This document shows, piece after piece, positions 33,996 through 42,463 of a DNA stretch of 64,000 nucleotides (positions are counted from its first letter, which is position 1; each line of letters starts with the position of its first letter). The notes beneath the pieces are model-generated. The model was not told the DNA's origin. It saw only the letters and a list, made by a program, of their open reading frames with translations, and made no database searches. This DNA comes from RPQJ01 sp046347155 (GTDB lineage Bacteria; Pseudomonadota; Gammaproteobacteria; Steroidobacterales; Steroidobacteraceae): contig JAXMGT010000001.1 in the NCBI GenBank assembly GCA_046347155.1, positions 1,240,001-1,304,000 on the forward strand, in the 5' to 3' direction. The translations under genes and the position numbers were made by a program.

Positions 33996-36839
33996 GTGAC
34001 TCCGGAAGAGTTCATCGCGAAATGGGAACCGGTGACGCTGACAGAGCGCTCGGCTGCCCAGCAGCACTTCATCGACTTGTGTCGGCTGCTCGACCAGCCG
34101 ACGCCCGCGGAAGCCGACCCGACAGGCGCGACGTACACGTTTGAAAAGGGCGCCACGAAGGCCAATGGTGGCCGCGGCTGGGCGGATGTCTGGAAGCGCG
34201 GAGCCTTCGGCTGGGAGTACAAGGGCCCGGACAAGGATCTGCTCGCGGCCTACGCGCAATTGAAGCAGTACGCGGACGCGCTCGAAAACCCGCCGCTCCT
34301 CGTCACGTCCGACATCAAGCGCATCGAGATCCACACCAACTTCACGAACACCGTGAAGAAGGTCTATTCGCTTGCGCTCAGCGACCTCGCTGACGCCAAG
34401 AAGCGCGAGATCTTGCGGTGGGTGTTCGCCGAACCCGAGAAGCTGCGTCCTGGCGTTACGCGCGCGATGGTGACGGTAGATGCGGCCGAGCGCTTCAGCG
34501 AGCTCGCGCATCGGCTGCAGGCCAAGGGCTACCCGCCGCAGCAGGTGGCTCATTTCCTGAATCGAACGATCTTCGCGATGTTTGCCGAGGACGTGGGACT
34601 ACTGCCGAACCATGTCTTCTCGAAGATGCTGACGGCAGCTGCAGCACATCCGGAGTCGTTTGAGGCGTATGCGCGGGACCTGTTCCGCAGCATGGCTAAG
34701 GGCGGCACCGCCGCGTTCGAGGTTATCGACTGGTTCAACGGCGGGCTGTTCGACGACGAATCAACGCTGCCGCTCGAGAAGACTGAAATCGAGCTGCTGC
34801 TCCGATCGGCGGATCTCGACTGGACTTGGATCGAGCCCTCGATCTTTGGGACGCTCTTCGAGCGCGGACTCGACCCGGACAAGCGCAGCCAGCAGGGCGC
34901 GCATTACACCGATCCCGACACGATCATGAAGATCGTGCAGCCCGTTGTACTCGATCCCTGGGAGCGCGAATGGGCAGAGGAAAAGAAGGCGCTCGCGGCG
35001 CAGATCGAAAAGTCGAAAAAGGTTGTTTCGGAGGCTGCCAAGAAACGGTACTTCGCGTTCCTCGAGCGACTGTACCAATACCGCGTTCTCGACCCCGCGT
35101 GTGGCTCGGGCAATTTTCTGTACCTCACGCTCCGTGGACTCAAGAACTTCGAGAAGAAGGTCATCCACGAGGCCGAGGCCCTCGGCCTGCCGAGACAGTT
35201 TCCGCGCGTCGGTCCAGAGGCTGTCCTCGGTATCGAAGTGAATCCGTACGCGGTCGAGCTTGCCCGGGTCACCGTCTGGATCGGTGAGATCCAATGGATG
35301 CTCGAAAACGGCTTTGGAGTGTCAAAGGACCCAATCCTCAAGCCTCTTGGTCAAATTGAATGCAGGGACGCAATCTTGAACGAAGATGGCACTCAGCCGC
35401 AGTGGCCGAAAGCTGATGCCATCGTCGGGAATCCTCCCTTCCTCGGTGACCGAAAGCTCACGACGCAGCTCGGCGAGGACTATGTTCGTCGCCTTCGGAA
35501 TGCCTACAGCGAGTCCATCCGCGGGTCCGTCGACCTTGTCTGCTATTGGTTTGACAAGGCGTGCAGGCATCTCATCGCCGGTGAGGCCGGTCGAGTCGGC
35601 TTGGTGGCAACCAATTCCATTCGTGGCGGCTTCAACCGTCAGGTGCTCGAACGAATCGCCGAGGAGACGCCGATTTTCACGGCTTGGAGCGATGAGCCTT
35701 GGGTATTGGACGGGGCGGCGGTGCGGGTCTCGATCGTATGCTTCGACCGATCCGAGGGCGACTCGCGTGTCCTGGATGGACAGCCGGTTGAGCGAATCAA
35801 CCCCGACCTGACGTCACTCTCAGTCAACCTGGCCAATGCTCAGCCACTCGCGGAAAACGCGGGGGTGGCTTTCAACGGGATTCAGAAGACCGGTCCGTTC
35901 GAGGTCCCCGGCACTTTGGCGCGACAATGGCTGACGGGTCCGCAGAATCCGCATGGCCGCCCGAACGCTGACGTACTGCGACCCTACTGGAATGGAATCG
36001 ACGTCACTCGTCGCTCGCGCGACAGTTGGATCGTCGACTTCACAGGCATGACCGAACAGGAAGCCGCGCTATTCGAACGCCCGTTCGAGCACCTGGCCGC
36101 GACGGTAAAGCCTGAGCGCATGGCCAGCACGGTGAAGAACGCCCGCGACCGTGATTGGCTGGTCGCGAACTGGTGGTTGTTCTGGCGAGTGCGTCCCGAG
36201 CTTGCCGCGGCCCGCGCGATGTTTGAGCGGGTCATCGTTACGCCGGAAGTTGCCAAGCACCGCGTGTTTGCTTGGGCACCCTCCGTCGTGGGTATCGACA
36301 AGAACCTGATCGCTTTTGCTCGAGACGACGACACGACTTTCGGCATTCTCCAGTCGACACCACACCGTCTGTGGTCGCTGCGTCTGGGCACCAGTCTCGA
36401 GGATCGGCCTCGGTATACGCCAAGCACGGCATTCGAGACGTTTCCGTTCCCCGATGGACTTGCGCCGAACATTCCAGCAGTCCAGTTCTTGACCGATCCG
36501 CGAGCACAGCGTGTCGCCGCTGCAGCTCGCCGACTCAACGAGCTTCGAGAGGCCTGGCTAAATCCGCCGGAGCTTGTGGTCTGGGAGCCGGAGTTTGTGC
36601 ACGCCTATCCGAAGCGCGCCGTGCCCCGCGGTGCCGCCGAGGCGGCTGAACTGAAGCGGCGGACGCTGACGGAGCTGTACAACTTCAATCCCGCATGGCT
36701 GGTGCACGCCCAACGCGATCTCGACATCGCGGTTGCTTCGGCATACGGCTGGGAGTGGCCGCTTAGCGACGACGAGGTACTCAAGCGGCTCTTCGACTTG
36801 AATCAAGCGAGATCAACTCCCACACCTGCCGCCGAATGA
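33996..36839 (+). CDS. Type IIL (MmeI-like) restriction-modification protein
   Basis: 947 aa single-chain restriction and modification enzyme. Start set at GTG 33996, with AAGGAA upstream and the usual TPEEFIAKW N-terminus. Residues D64-x9-E74-x-K76 (ADVWKRG...WEYK) form the PD-(D/E)XK nuclease site, with the same spacing as the MmeI site. A helical connector follows, then an N6-adenine methyltransferase with motif I DPACGSGNF (about 366) and motif IV NPPF (479-482), and a C-terminal target recognition region (about 620-850). Such enzymes methylate one strand of an asymmetric site and cut about 20 nt away. Overlaps the next gene by ATGA. Confidence 0.87.
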   Translation: MTPEEFIAKWEPVTLTERSAAQQHFIDLCRLLDQPTPAEADPTGATYTFEKGATKANGGRGWADVWKRGAFGWEYKGPDKDLLAAYAQLKQYADALENPPLLVTSDIKRIEIHTNFTNTVKKVYSLALSDLADAKKREILRWVFAEPEKLRPGVTRAMVTVDAAERFSELAHRLQAKGYPPQQVAHFLNRTIFAMFAEDVGLLPNHVFSKMLTAAAAHPESFEAYARDLFRSMAKGGTAAFEVIDWFNGGLFDDESTLPLEKTEIELLLRSADLDWTWIEPSIFGTLFERGLDPDKRSQQGAHYTDPDTIMKIVQPVVLDPWEREWAEEKKALAAQIEKSKKVVSEAAKKRYFAFLERLYQYRVLDPACGSGNFLYLTLRGLKNFEKKVIHEAEALGLPRQFPRVGPEAVLGIEVNPYAVELARVTVWIGEIQWMLENGFGVSKDPILKPLGQIECRDAILNEDGTQPQWPKADAIVGNPPFLGDRKLTTQLGEDYVRRLRNAYSESIRGSVDLVCYWFDKACRHLIAGEAGRVGLVATNSIRGGFNRQVLERIAEETPIFTAWSDEPWVLDGAAVRVSIVCFDRSEGDSRVLDGQPVERINPDLTSLSVNLANAQPLAENAGVAFNGIQKTGPFEVPGTLARQWLTGPQNPHGRPNADVLRPYWNGIDVTRRSRDSWIVDFTGMTEQEAALFERPFEHLAATVKPERMASTVKNARDRDWLVANWWLFWRVRPELAAARAMFERVIVTPEVAKHRVFAWAPSVVGIDKNLIAFARDDDTTFGILQSTPHRLWSLRLGTSLEDRPRYTPSTAFETFPFPDGLAPNIPAVQFLTDPRAQRVAAAARRLNELREAWLNPPELVVWEPEFVHAYPKRAVPRGAAEAAELKRRTLTELYNFNPAWLVHAQRDLDIAVASAYGWEWPLSDDEVLKRLFDLNQARSTPTPAAE

Positions 36840-37231
36840 TTTCCCAAGACGAGTTCGCAGCAATTTTGCAGCGCAGCGGTGTTTACTCACCGTCGGATGC
36901 GGTTCTTCTCGAGATGCGGTGGCCCGAGGCCAGTGCTGCCGCAAGCAGTGCCCTGGCCGCGATGCCGGGAATCGGCATGCTCTCGGTCACGCTGCGCATG
37001 AACGCCTTTCTCGCTGTCTGTCGGCATCTCGACAGCATGATCGACCGAAGTGAGGTGAGCTCAGAAGGCGCCGCGCTGGCGCTCGAGATCATGAGGCTAT
37101 CGGACAAAGCCTTCCTGAAGGCGATAACGATGTTCGATGGTCGCGGGAGGCGGCTCTCGTCGGACGCGCGCGCTGATTTGCCTCTCGTCGCGCGTCGATA
37201 CCTCGATGGACTCGATTCGACTGAGGGCTGA
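36836..37231 (+). CDS. Hypothetical helical protein coupled to the RM gene
   Basis: 131 aa, mostly helical, no recognised domain. It starts within the stop of the restriction-modification gene (ATGA), so it is translationally coupled to it. Features seen: a neutral Ala-rich middle (ASAAASSALAAMPGIG), two cysteine-poor amphipathic helices and a basic stretch GRGRRLSSDARAD near the end. It may be an accessory or control factor for the RM protein; that is inference only. Confidence 0.65.
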   Translation: MISQDEFAAILQRSGVYSPSDAVLLEMRWPEASAAASSALAAMPGIGMLSVTLRMNAFLAVCRHLDSMIDRSEVSSEGAALALEIMRLSDKAFLKAITMFDGRGRRLSSDARADLPLVARRYLDGLDSTEG

Positions 37232-37401
37232 GCCACCGGCAACAGTGAGCGCGTGATCAAGATACCCGAGAAACCTGGCGCGACCATTTCGCTCAATCGT
37301 AGCGCGGATGGCTGCCCAGTCCTGGCCTGATTCAGGTGGCGCGCTGGCACGAAGACTTCGACACATTTACGTTTCTAGGGAAGGTCCGTTTAGGTTCAAA
37401 G

Positions 37402-37416
37402 TAGCTTCTGAAGCTA
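37402..37416. promoter_or_regulatory. Palindrome ahead of the QueC-like operon
   Basis: Perfect 7-1-7 palindrome TAGCTTC-T-GAAGCTA, 22 nt before the start codon of the first operon gene. It could be an operator or a small leader hairpin near the ribosome site AAAGG (37426-37430). Confidence 0.4.
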
Positions 37417-37438
37417 TCCAACAACAAAGGATACCCAT

Positions 37439-37762
37439 ATGTCTGGAAGCTCAGGTGGTGGCATTGGTGGACACGACGAAAACGTCGAGTGCGACCTGCT
37501 CGGCTTTGATGCGCAGCTGACCAGCCCGCAGCCAGTGGCTGTCGCTCAGCTAAGAGTCAATACTGTGCTTGAAATCGCTGTTGCCACGATGCGCGGGCAG
37601 GTTGTGGTTCAGGTACTCCATCGCGGCACTTTGGTCGGCGGCTTGACGGGGCCTGATGCGACTAGGCTTCGCAATTGTATCGCTGAAGGTCACCGTTACT
37701 CGGCTACTGTGCTGAGCGTGAACGGCGGCCAGGTTCGAGTTCGTGTGAGCCACGTGCAATGA
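37439..37762 (+). CDS. Small protein with Gly/Ser-rich N-terminus, first gene of the QueC-like operon
   Basis: 107 aa, start ATG 37439 with AAAGG 8 nt upstream. It begins with the flexible stretch MSGSSGGGIGGHD, then a compact beta-rich region (QVVVQVLHRGTLVGGL, YSATVLSVNGGQVRVRVS) with three cysteines in total at most. No known domain recognised. The stop overlaps the next gene's start. In Qat and type IV CBASS the QueC-like enzyme modifies the glycine-rich N-terminus of a partner protein, so this protein is a possible substrate of the QueC-like enzyme encoded two genes on. That link is inference. Confidence 0.7.
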   Translation: MSGSSGGGIGGHDENVECDLLGFDAQLTSPQPVAVAQLRVNTVLEIAVATMRGQVVVQVLHRGTLVGGLTGPDATRLRNCIAEGHRYSATVLSVNGGQVRVRVSHVQ

Positions 37763-38976
37763 CGGTACAGGTTGTCGGCGGAGTTTATCGAGAACAGTGC
37801 GTTCATCCCCGATTCGACGACGTGTACGGTTCCGCTGGGCGGGCTGCGATTGCGCTGGCCACAATAGGGACGGACGTCGCCTTGCATTCATACATGAATG
37901 AGGCTACGTCCACGGTCATGCTGGAAAAGGCAGCGTACCTGCCAGGGGTGTCGATTCAGGTCACCAGGGTGAAGGAGCAGGTTGGGTTTCGTTACCTGCA
38001 TCCCCTTGCCGTGCCGAGGATATATGATGTGCCATCGGTTCAGCATCCGCCTATCCGTGTTCGCGGCGAGAACGTCGTGCGATTCGGCATGCTCGAGGGC
38101 GATTCAGTCGTTGAGGCAGATTGGGCGGTCTACGATCCTCAAAGTGCGCGCGATGCAAAGGGCTTTCGAGAGAATGGTTCAAGCGCCACCCATTTGGCGC
38201 TCGTACTGAATGCTTGTGAGGCCCGGGAGCTGACGGGCGGCGCGGACGCGGACATCCTTACCACCGCTTCAGCAGTGGCCGAGCAAGAAGGTGCGGAGGT
38301 CGTCGTCGTCAAGATGGGGGCTAGTGGCGCGCTCGTTTGGACGGCATCCGGAGTGGGTCACGTGCCAGCGTACCGGAGCAGTCGCGTCTGGAAGATCGGC
38401 TCGGGCGATTGCTTTGTCTCGTATTTCGCGAATGCCTGGATGCTGCAGCATCGGCCTCCGCTGGAAGCTGCCGCTTTGGCCTCCAAAGCGACAGCGTTCT
38501 ATTGCGAAACTCAGGGCTTTCCAACAGCGGCGAACCTTGTGGACGATGTGAGGAAGCCAGTCCGTTTCATGGCTGGATCAAGTTGCGACATGCCCCGGCA
38601 GGTATATCTGGCTGGTCCATTCTTCGACCTGATGCAGGTGATGTTGATCGAGCAGGCCCGTGGGAGCCTGGCAGCGATCGGCCTAAAGGTCTTTTCTCCC
38701 TACCACGACATTGGACTCGGGTCGGCACGTGACGTCGTCGACAAGGATCTCGCGGCGATCGCAAAGTCCGATGTCGTCTTTGCAGTTTCTGACGGCTTGG
38801 ATGCGGGCACCGTGTTTGAGGTTGGGTATGCCCGTGCATTGAACAAGCCGGTCGTGGTGTACAGCGAGCGGCACAGGGACGAGAGCGTGAAGATGATGGA
38901 GGGCTCCGGTTGCGTCATGTGTGACGATTTCACGACAGCCGTGTACTCGGCGCTTTGGGAGGCCGTCGCAACGTGA
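37759..38976 (+). CDS. PfkB-family kinase / nucleoside 2-deoxyribosyltransferase fusion
   Basis: 405 aa. The N-terminal part (about 1-265) resembles a PfkB/ribokinase sugar or nucleoside kinase, with the anion-hole/catalytic motif GSGDCF (about 214-219), VVVKMGASGAL and an N-terminal glycine-rich GSAGRAAIALATIG. The C-terminal part (about 280-405) is a nucleoside 2-deoxyribosyltransferase-like domain: VYLAGPFF, then SDGLDAGTVFEVGYARALNKPVVVY, with the family's catalytic Glu in FEVGYA (about 353). The fusion could phosphorylate and then exchange or hydrolyse the glycosidic bond of a (deazapurine) nucleoside. Substrate unknown. Coupled by 4-nt overlaps on both sides. Confidence 0.8.
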   Translation: MTVQVVGGVYREQCVHPRFDDVYGSAGRAAIALATIGTDVALHSYMNEATSTVMLEKAAYLPGVSIQVTRVKEQVGFRYLHPLAVPRIYDVPSVQHPPIRVRGENVVRFGMLEGDSVVEADWAVYDPQSARDAKGFRENGSSATHLALVLNACEARELTGGADADILTTASAVAEQEGAEVVVVKMGASGALVWTASGVGHVPAYRSSRVWKIGSGDCFVSYFANAWMLQHRPPLEAAALASKATAFYCETQGFPTAANLVDDVRKPVRFMAGSSCDMPRQVYLAGPFFDLMQVMLIEQARGSLAAIGLKVFSPYHDIGLGSARDVVDKDLAAIAKSDVVFAVSDGLDAGTVFEVGYARALNKPVVVYSERHRDESVKMMEGSGCVMCDDFTTAVYSALWEAVAT

Positions 38977-39578
38977 GCGATGCCCTTCTGCTGTCTGGGG
39001 GCATGGACTCTATGGCGCTTGCATGGTGGAGGCGTCCACGACTTGCCATCACGATCGACTACGGCCAGCGGGCAGCCCGGGCTGAGCGCGTCGCGTCCGG
39101 CCAGGTCTGCGCCGAACTTGGAATCCGGCACGAGATTATTGCTGTGGACTGCAGTCGATTGGGGTCGGGTGACATGTCGGAGGGACCCAGTCTTTCACTC
39201 GCCAAGACCTCCGACTGGTGGCCATACCGCAATCAGCTACTAATCACTCTCGCGGCCATGCGAGCGATAACGCTGGGTGCGACCACACTGTTCATCGGGA
39301 CCGTGCGGTCCGACGCCGACGATCATCTGGATGCGACGACTGAATTCATTCGTAGGGTAAACGAACTCGTCTCGTATCAGGAAGGAGGATTGCAGGTTGT
39401 GGCGCCCGCAGCGAATCTAACAACGGCGGAGCTCATCAAGGCATCGTGTCTGCCTCCGAGTTTGCTCGCATGGGCGCACAGCTGCCACAAAGCCGACATC
39501 GCATGCGGTGACTGCAGGGGGTGCAATAAGTATCTTGCAACCTATGCAGAGCTCGGGCCGGAGTATGCGGGTGGTTAG
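38973..39578 (+). CDS. QueC-like 7-cyano-7-deazaguanine synthase family protein
   Basis: 201 aa from GTG 38973, which overlaps the upstream stop. ATP-pyrophosphatase loop SGGMDS (residues 8-13) and a C-terminal zinc site C171, C178, C181, C184 (CHKADIACGDCRGC), both as in QueC. Shorter than housekeeping QueC (about 231 aa), and no queD, queE or queF lies nearby. QueC makes preQ0 from CDG with ATP and ammonia, but QueC homologues in defence loci (Cap9, QatC) instead attach the deazaguanine to a protein N-terminus. Which reaction occurs here is not visible from sequence. Confidence 0.82.
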   Translation: MSDALLLSGGMDSMALAWWRRPRLAITIDYGQRAARAERVASGQVCAELGIRHEIIAVDCSRLGSGDMSEGPSLSLAKTSDWWPYRNQLLITLAAMRAITLGATTLFIGTVRSDADDHLDATTEFIRRVNELVSYQEGGLQVVAPAANLTTAELIKASCLPPSLLAWAHSCHKADIACGDCRGCNKYLATYAELGPEYAGG

Positions 39579-40230
39579 TGATCCGGTACCTAGGTCGGTA
39601 CCCAGGCCGTATTCTCCAATTACGTGGCCGAGCGGTGTCGTGGTCCAACTGCAACCTTGCTTGCGGTCCGTAACCGTTGATCTTGCAGCTCTCATCGAGC
39701 AGCGACAGACACGTCGAGAGTTCGCGAACGCCATTCCGGACGGCGCACTTGGCGAGTTCCTTTGGCTGGTCTGCCGCAACCGTAGCTCGCGGCCGAGTCC
39801 GTATGGATTCCAGCAGGAGAGTCGAGCCCATCCTTCGGCCGGGGCTCTGCACCCTATTCACGTGTTGGTCGGTCGCGAAGGCGGACCGTGGGCTCGCTAC
39901 GAACCTTTAGAGCACGCTCTGGTCACGGTGCCAGGGTCCGAGGCCAACCTCGCGGCGGTTCGAGATAAGGCGAGCCGCTTGGTGGCCGTACGCTGCGGGG
40001 TGCTAGTCGGTTTCGTCGCTGAATCGGGCAAGACCGCGTCCAAGTACGAGAACCCGGAAAGCTTGGTCTGGCGAGATGCGGGCACTCTCCTGGGCTATAT
40101 GTCCCTGGTCGCCGAGGCGCTTCGGCTGCAATTTTGCCCGTTGGGGCTGACCGGGGACCCTGAACTCGGCGATGTACTGGCGCCTCAGTCGGGACTTCGT
40201 GGGGCGGGTCTTTCGATTGTAAGTCTCTGA
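39565..40230 (+). CDS. SagB/nitroreductase-like FMN oxidoreductase
   Basis: 221 aa if ATG 39565 is used; GTG 39571 (with GGAG 7 nt upstream) or ATG 39544 are alternatives. It overlaps the end of the QueC-like gene, so it belongs to that operon. Nitroreductase/SagB features: LIEQRQTRREFANAIPDG, HPSAGALHPIHVLV, WARYEPLEHAL and WRDAGTLLGYMSLVAEALRL. SagB-type enzymes oxidise azolines to azoles with FMN in peptide natural products. Others of the fold reduce or oxidise diverse small substrates. Role here unknown. Confidence 0.78.
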   Translation: MRVVSDPVPRSVPRPYSPITWPSGVVVQLQPCLRSVTVDLAALIEQRQTRREFANAIPDGALGEFLWLVCRNRSSRPSPYGFQQESRAHPSAGALHPIHVLVGREGGPWARYEPLEHALVTVPGSEANLAAVRDKASRLVAVRCGVLVGFVAESGKTASKYENPESLVWRDAGTLLGYMSLVAEALRLQFCPLGLTGDPELGDVLAPQSGLRGAGLSIVSL

Positions 40231-40362
40231 ATCATATGAAAAACGAGGACCTGCCGCACCAGTCGCGCTGCCCCGAAGTCAATTGGCGACTTTGGTGCCC
40301 GTAATTTAGTGCAAATTATTTTTTTGGCATAATTACGCCTGTTCAATAATTCCTCCTAAATC

Positions 40363-41529
40363 ATGCCTGCGATATACCACCGGCCCAAGATTGCGGCCGA
40401 CATGTGTCGGCAGTTGCTGCATCCCGGAGTTCTGGACGAAGGGCTGCGCTCGGGGCTGTTCCTTTCCGGATTGCGTCGAACTGGAAAGACCACGTTTCTG
40501 CTGAATGACCTCATCCCGGCGCTCGAGGAAGCCGGGGCGCTCGTCATCTACGTCGATCTCTGGTCGGACATTGGGGCGAGCCCTACCGCTCTTGTTCAGG
40601 ACGCTATCCGAAAGACCCTTTCGGAGTTGGAGACACCAGGTTCAGCTGTCCTCAAGAAGCTATTGCGAGTCGCCAGCGCGGAGGTGGAGGCATATGGCTT
40701 CAAGTTCGGCTTTGACCTGGACAAGCTAGGGACTGAGAACGGCGTAACGCTGGCGCAAGCCTTCACCGAATTGGTGGACCAAGCCAAGACCGATGTTGTG
40801 GTCATCATCGATGAAGTCCAGCAGGTGTTGAGTGCCGACGATGGGGCAGCAATGATGTTGGCGTTGAAGGCTGCCCGAGACGCGATAAATGCACGTCCCG
40901 GCACCCCAGGTCACTTCTTATTCATCGGAACCGGCTCACATCGCGCGCTCGTCAAGGAGCTCACAACCCGCCGTAACCAAGCGTTTGCCGGCGCGACGTC
41001 CGTCGACTATCCCGTCCTGAATGGAGAATTCGTCGAACATGTTCTAGGTCGCTTGCGGCACGAAGGGATGAGGGCGATACCATCCATTGGCGCAGCCGTA
41101 GAGGTCTTCGAAAAGTTAGGAAGTCGGCCAGAGGAGTTTCTCAAGGCGCTGCGGATACTGCAGGCCGAGTTACCCGAGGGTAGCGAGCCTGATTCGCACT
41201 TCAAGGTCATTGCTGGAACAATTAGAGCCACTGCGGCCGAACTTGAATTGTTACGTCTGGAACGCATCGGCCTGCTTGCGCCAACGATCTTCGACCGGAT
41301 TGCCGCTGCCGATGACGGAGCAAGAGGCGTGTTCTCTGCCGACGCAGCTGCGGAGTATTCGCGAGTGCTCGGGCGCGAAGTTCGGCTCGATGAAGTGCAA
41401 TCAATCGTAAACGAGATGGTTGAAGCGAACCTGATCATGCGTCGCGGACACGGGATATATCTCGTTGCAGATCCATTCGTGCGCGCGTCATGGCTTGAGC
41501 AGAAGCGCTTGGCGCCGAAGACCAATTGA
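40363..41529 (+). CDS. AAA/STAND-like ATPase
   Basis: 388 aa with Walker A GLRRTGKTT (about residues 36-44), Walker B VVVIIDEVQQ (about 145-154), a sensor region FLFIGTGSHRAL, an arginine-finger-like RRNQAFAG and a C-terminal winged-helix-like part (VNEMVEANLIMRRGHGIYLV). Similar stand-alone ATPases occur in defence islands, but no partner domain is fused. The upstream 130 bp are AT-rich, with CATAAT at 40328-40333 as a possible -10. It is monocistronic and convergent with the glycosylase gene. Function unknown. Confidence 0.75.
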   Translation: MPAIYHRPKIAADMCRQLLHPGVLDEGLRSGLFLSGLRRTGKTTFLLNDLIPALEEAGALVIYVDLWSDIGASPTALVQDAIRKTLSELETPGSAVLKKLLRVASAEVEAYGFKFGFDLDKLGTENGVTLAQAFTELVDQAKTDVVVIIDEVQQVLSADDGAAMMLALKAARDAINARPGTPGHFLFIGTGSHRALVKELTTRRNQAFAGATSVDYPVLNGEFVEHVLGRLRHEGMRAIPSIGAAVEVFEKLGSRPEEFLKALRILQAELPEGSEPDSHFKVIAGTIRATAAELELLRLERIGLLAPTIFDRIAAADDGARGVFSADAAAEYSRVLGREVRLDEVQSIVNEMVEANLIMRRGHGIYLVADPFVRASWLEQKRLAPKTN

Positions 41530-41629
41530 AAATCGCGCGCGAACCGCTGCTCATCGACAACAGCTGCGGCCGAGCACGGGGACGACGATGGCGATTCGCT
41601 TCCGCTCAGATTAGAAATGGCACCACGAC

Positions 41630-42463
41630 TCAATCCACGAGCAACTCACGTTGCGGACTTTTGACTGTGCTGCGCCGAGTACGTCGATTTCCGGCACTTT
41701 CGTGTTCCGATGCGTACTCAATCAAGTATCGGGATGCCTGCGGTGAAGCAGCCATTTCTTGCCAGATCACGGAATCCAGTTCCGAGGCGCGTACTCCGAT
41801 CGCGGAGCTGAACGCGAGGAATCGTTGCTCGATCTCGAGATAGTGGCGCTCCACCGTCAGTCCAGCGGGAAACAACCCGATTGCTCGGCCAACGCGAAGG
41901 ATGTGAACGTCGATGATTGCCACATCGTCGGCATCGAGCCAATTTCGAGCAACCCACGACGCGGTCTTGTAGCCGATTCCCGGAAGAAGCAAAAGCCAGT
42001 CCCGCAGTTCGCGACCTTTCTCGAAACTCGGGGCCGATCGAACCATGCGCAGCGCCGATGCGAGGTAGCGCGATTTCTGCGTGGCGAATCGGTAGCGCAC
42101 CAGTCGACCATCGACAGGAATCGGCTCCGTGAGGAGCTTCTTCAGCTGCGCCTCGTTGATCTGCGGTTCGTCGAAGACACCAAGACGGCGGAGTCTCTCA
42201 AACGCCGCGACCCCGACCGTGGCGGGAATGCCGTGGCCTCCAAGCAGGCAGGCGCCTACCTCCTCCGCTAGGGATCGTCCCAGTCGATACTTGGGCGGCA
42301 ATCCAATAATTCGACGCCCGAAAACCTGGCAGCTCCAGTAGGCCGGCGTGGGCAACGCATCAACTGAGCCCCACGGCACATGGGCTACCACGATGCAATT
42401 GGGATCTGGAAGCTCAAGTTGGATCGATCCAATCGCCGTGGGAAAGACGACCAGTTGGCTCAT
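41630..42463 (-). CDS. OGG-like HhH-GPD DNA glycosylase/lyase
   Basis: 277 aa. HhH motif LLPGIGYKTASW with the catalytic Lys at 166 and, 19 residues later, catalytic Asp 185 in AIIDVHILR, the K/D spacing of OGG1-type bifunctional glycosylases. No Fe-S cluster cysteines. It probably excises a modified base (8-oxoG or another purine). OGG-family genes are known accessory members of type IV CBASS operons. The ATG overlaps the stop of the upstream adenine methylase, so the two form a bicistron. Confidence 0.82.
   Translation of the reverse strand: MSQLVVFPTAIGSIQLELPDPNCIVVAHVPWGSVDALPTPAYWSCQVFGRRIIGLPPKYRLGRSLAEEVGACLLGGHGIPATVGVAAFERLRRLGVFDEPQINEAQLKKLLTEPIPVDGRLVRYRFATQKSRYLASALRMVRSAPSFEKGRELRDWLLLLPGIGYKTASWVARNWLDADDVAIIDVHILRVGRAIGLFPAGLTVERHYLEIEQRFLAFSSAIGVRASELDSVIWQEMAASPQASRYLIEYASEHESAGNRRTRRSTVKSPQRELLVD

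Noticed and set aside
33996..36839. BREX PglX or DISARM-type methylase
   Set aside because: The N-terminal D-x9-ExK nuclease motif and length fit type IIL enzymes, and no brx, pgl or drm partner genes are nearby.
38973..39578. Housekeeping queuosine biosynthesis QueC
   Set aside because: No queD, queE or queF neighbours, shorter protein, lower-GC mobile context and coupling to a PfkB-NDT gene. Not fully excluded without phylogeny.
37439..40230. A QatABCD system
   Set aside because: No QatA ATPase in the operon and no TatD-like nuclease; the neighbouring AAA ATPase is a separate transcription unit with no clear QatA similarity that I can show.
37439..42463. A complete type IV CBASS operon
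   Set aside because: QueC-like and OGG-like proteins are present, but there is no CD-NTase, TGT or recognisable effector, and the genes are on different strands and in different transcription units.
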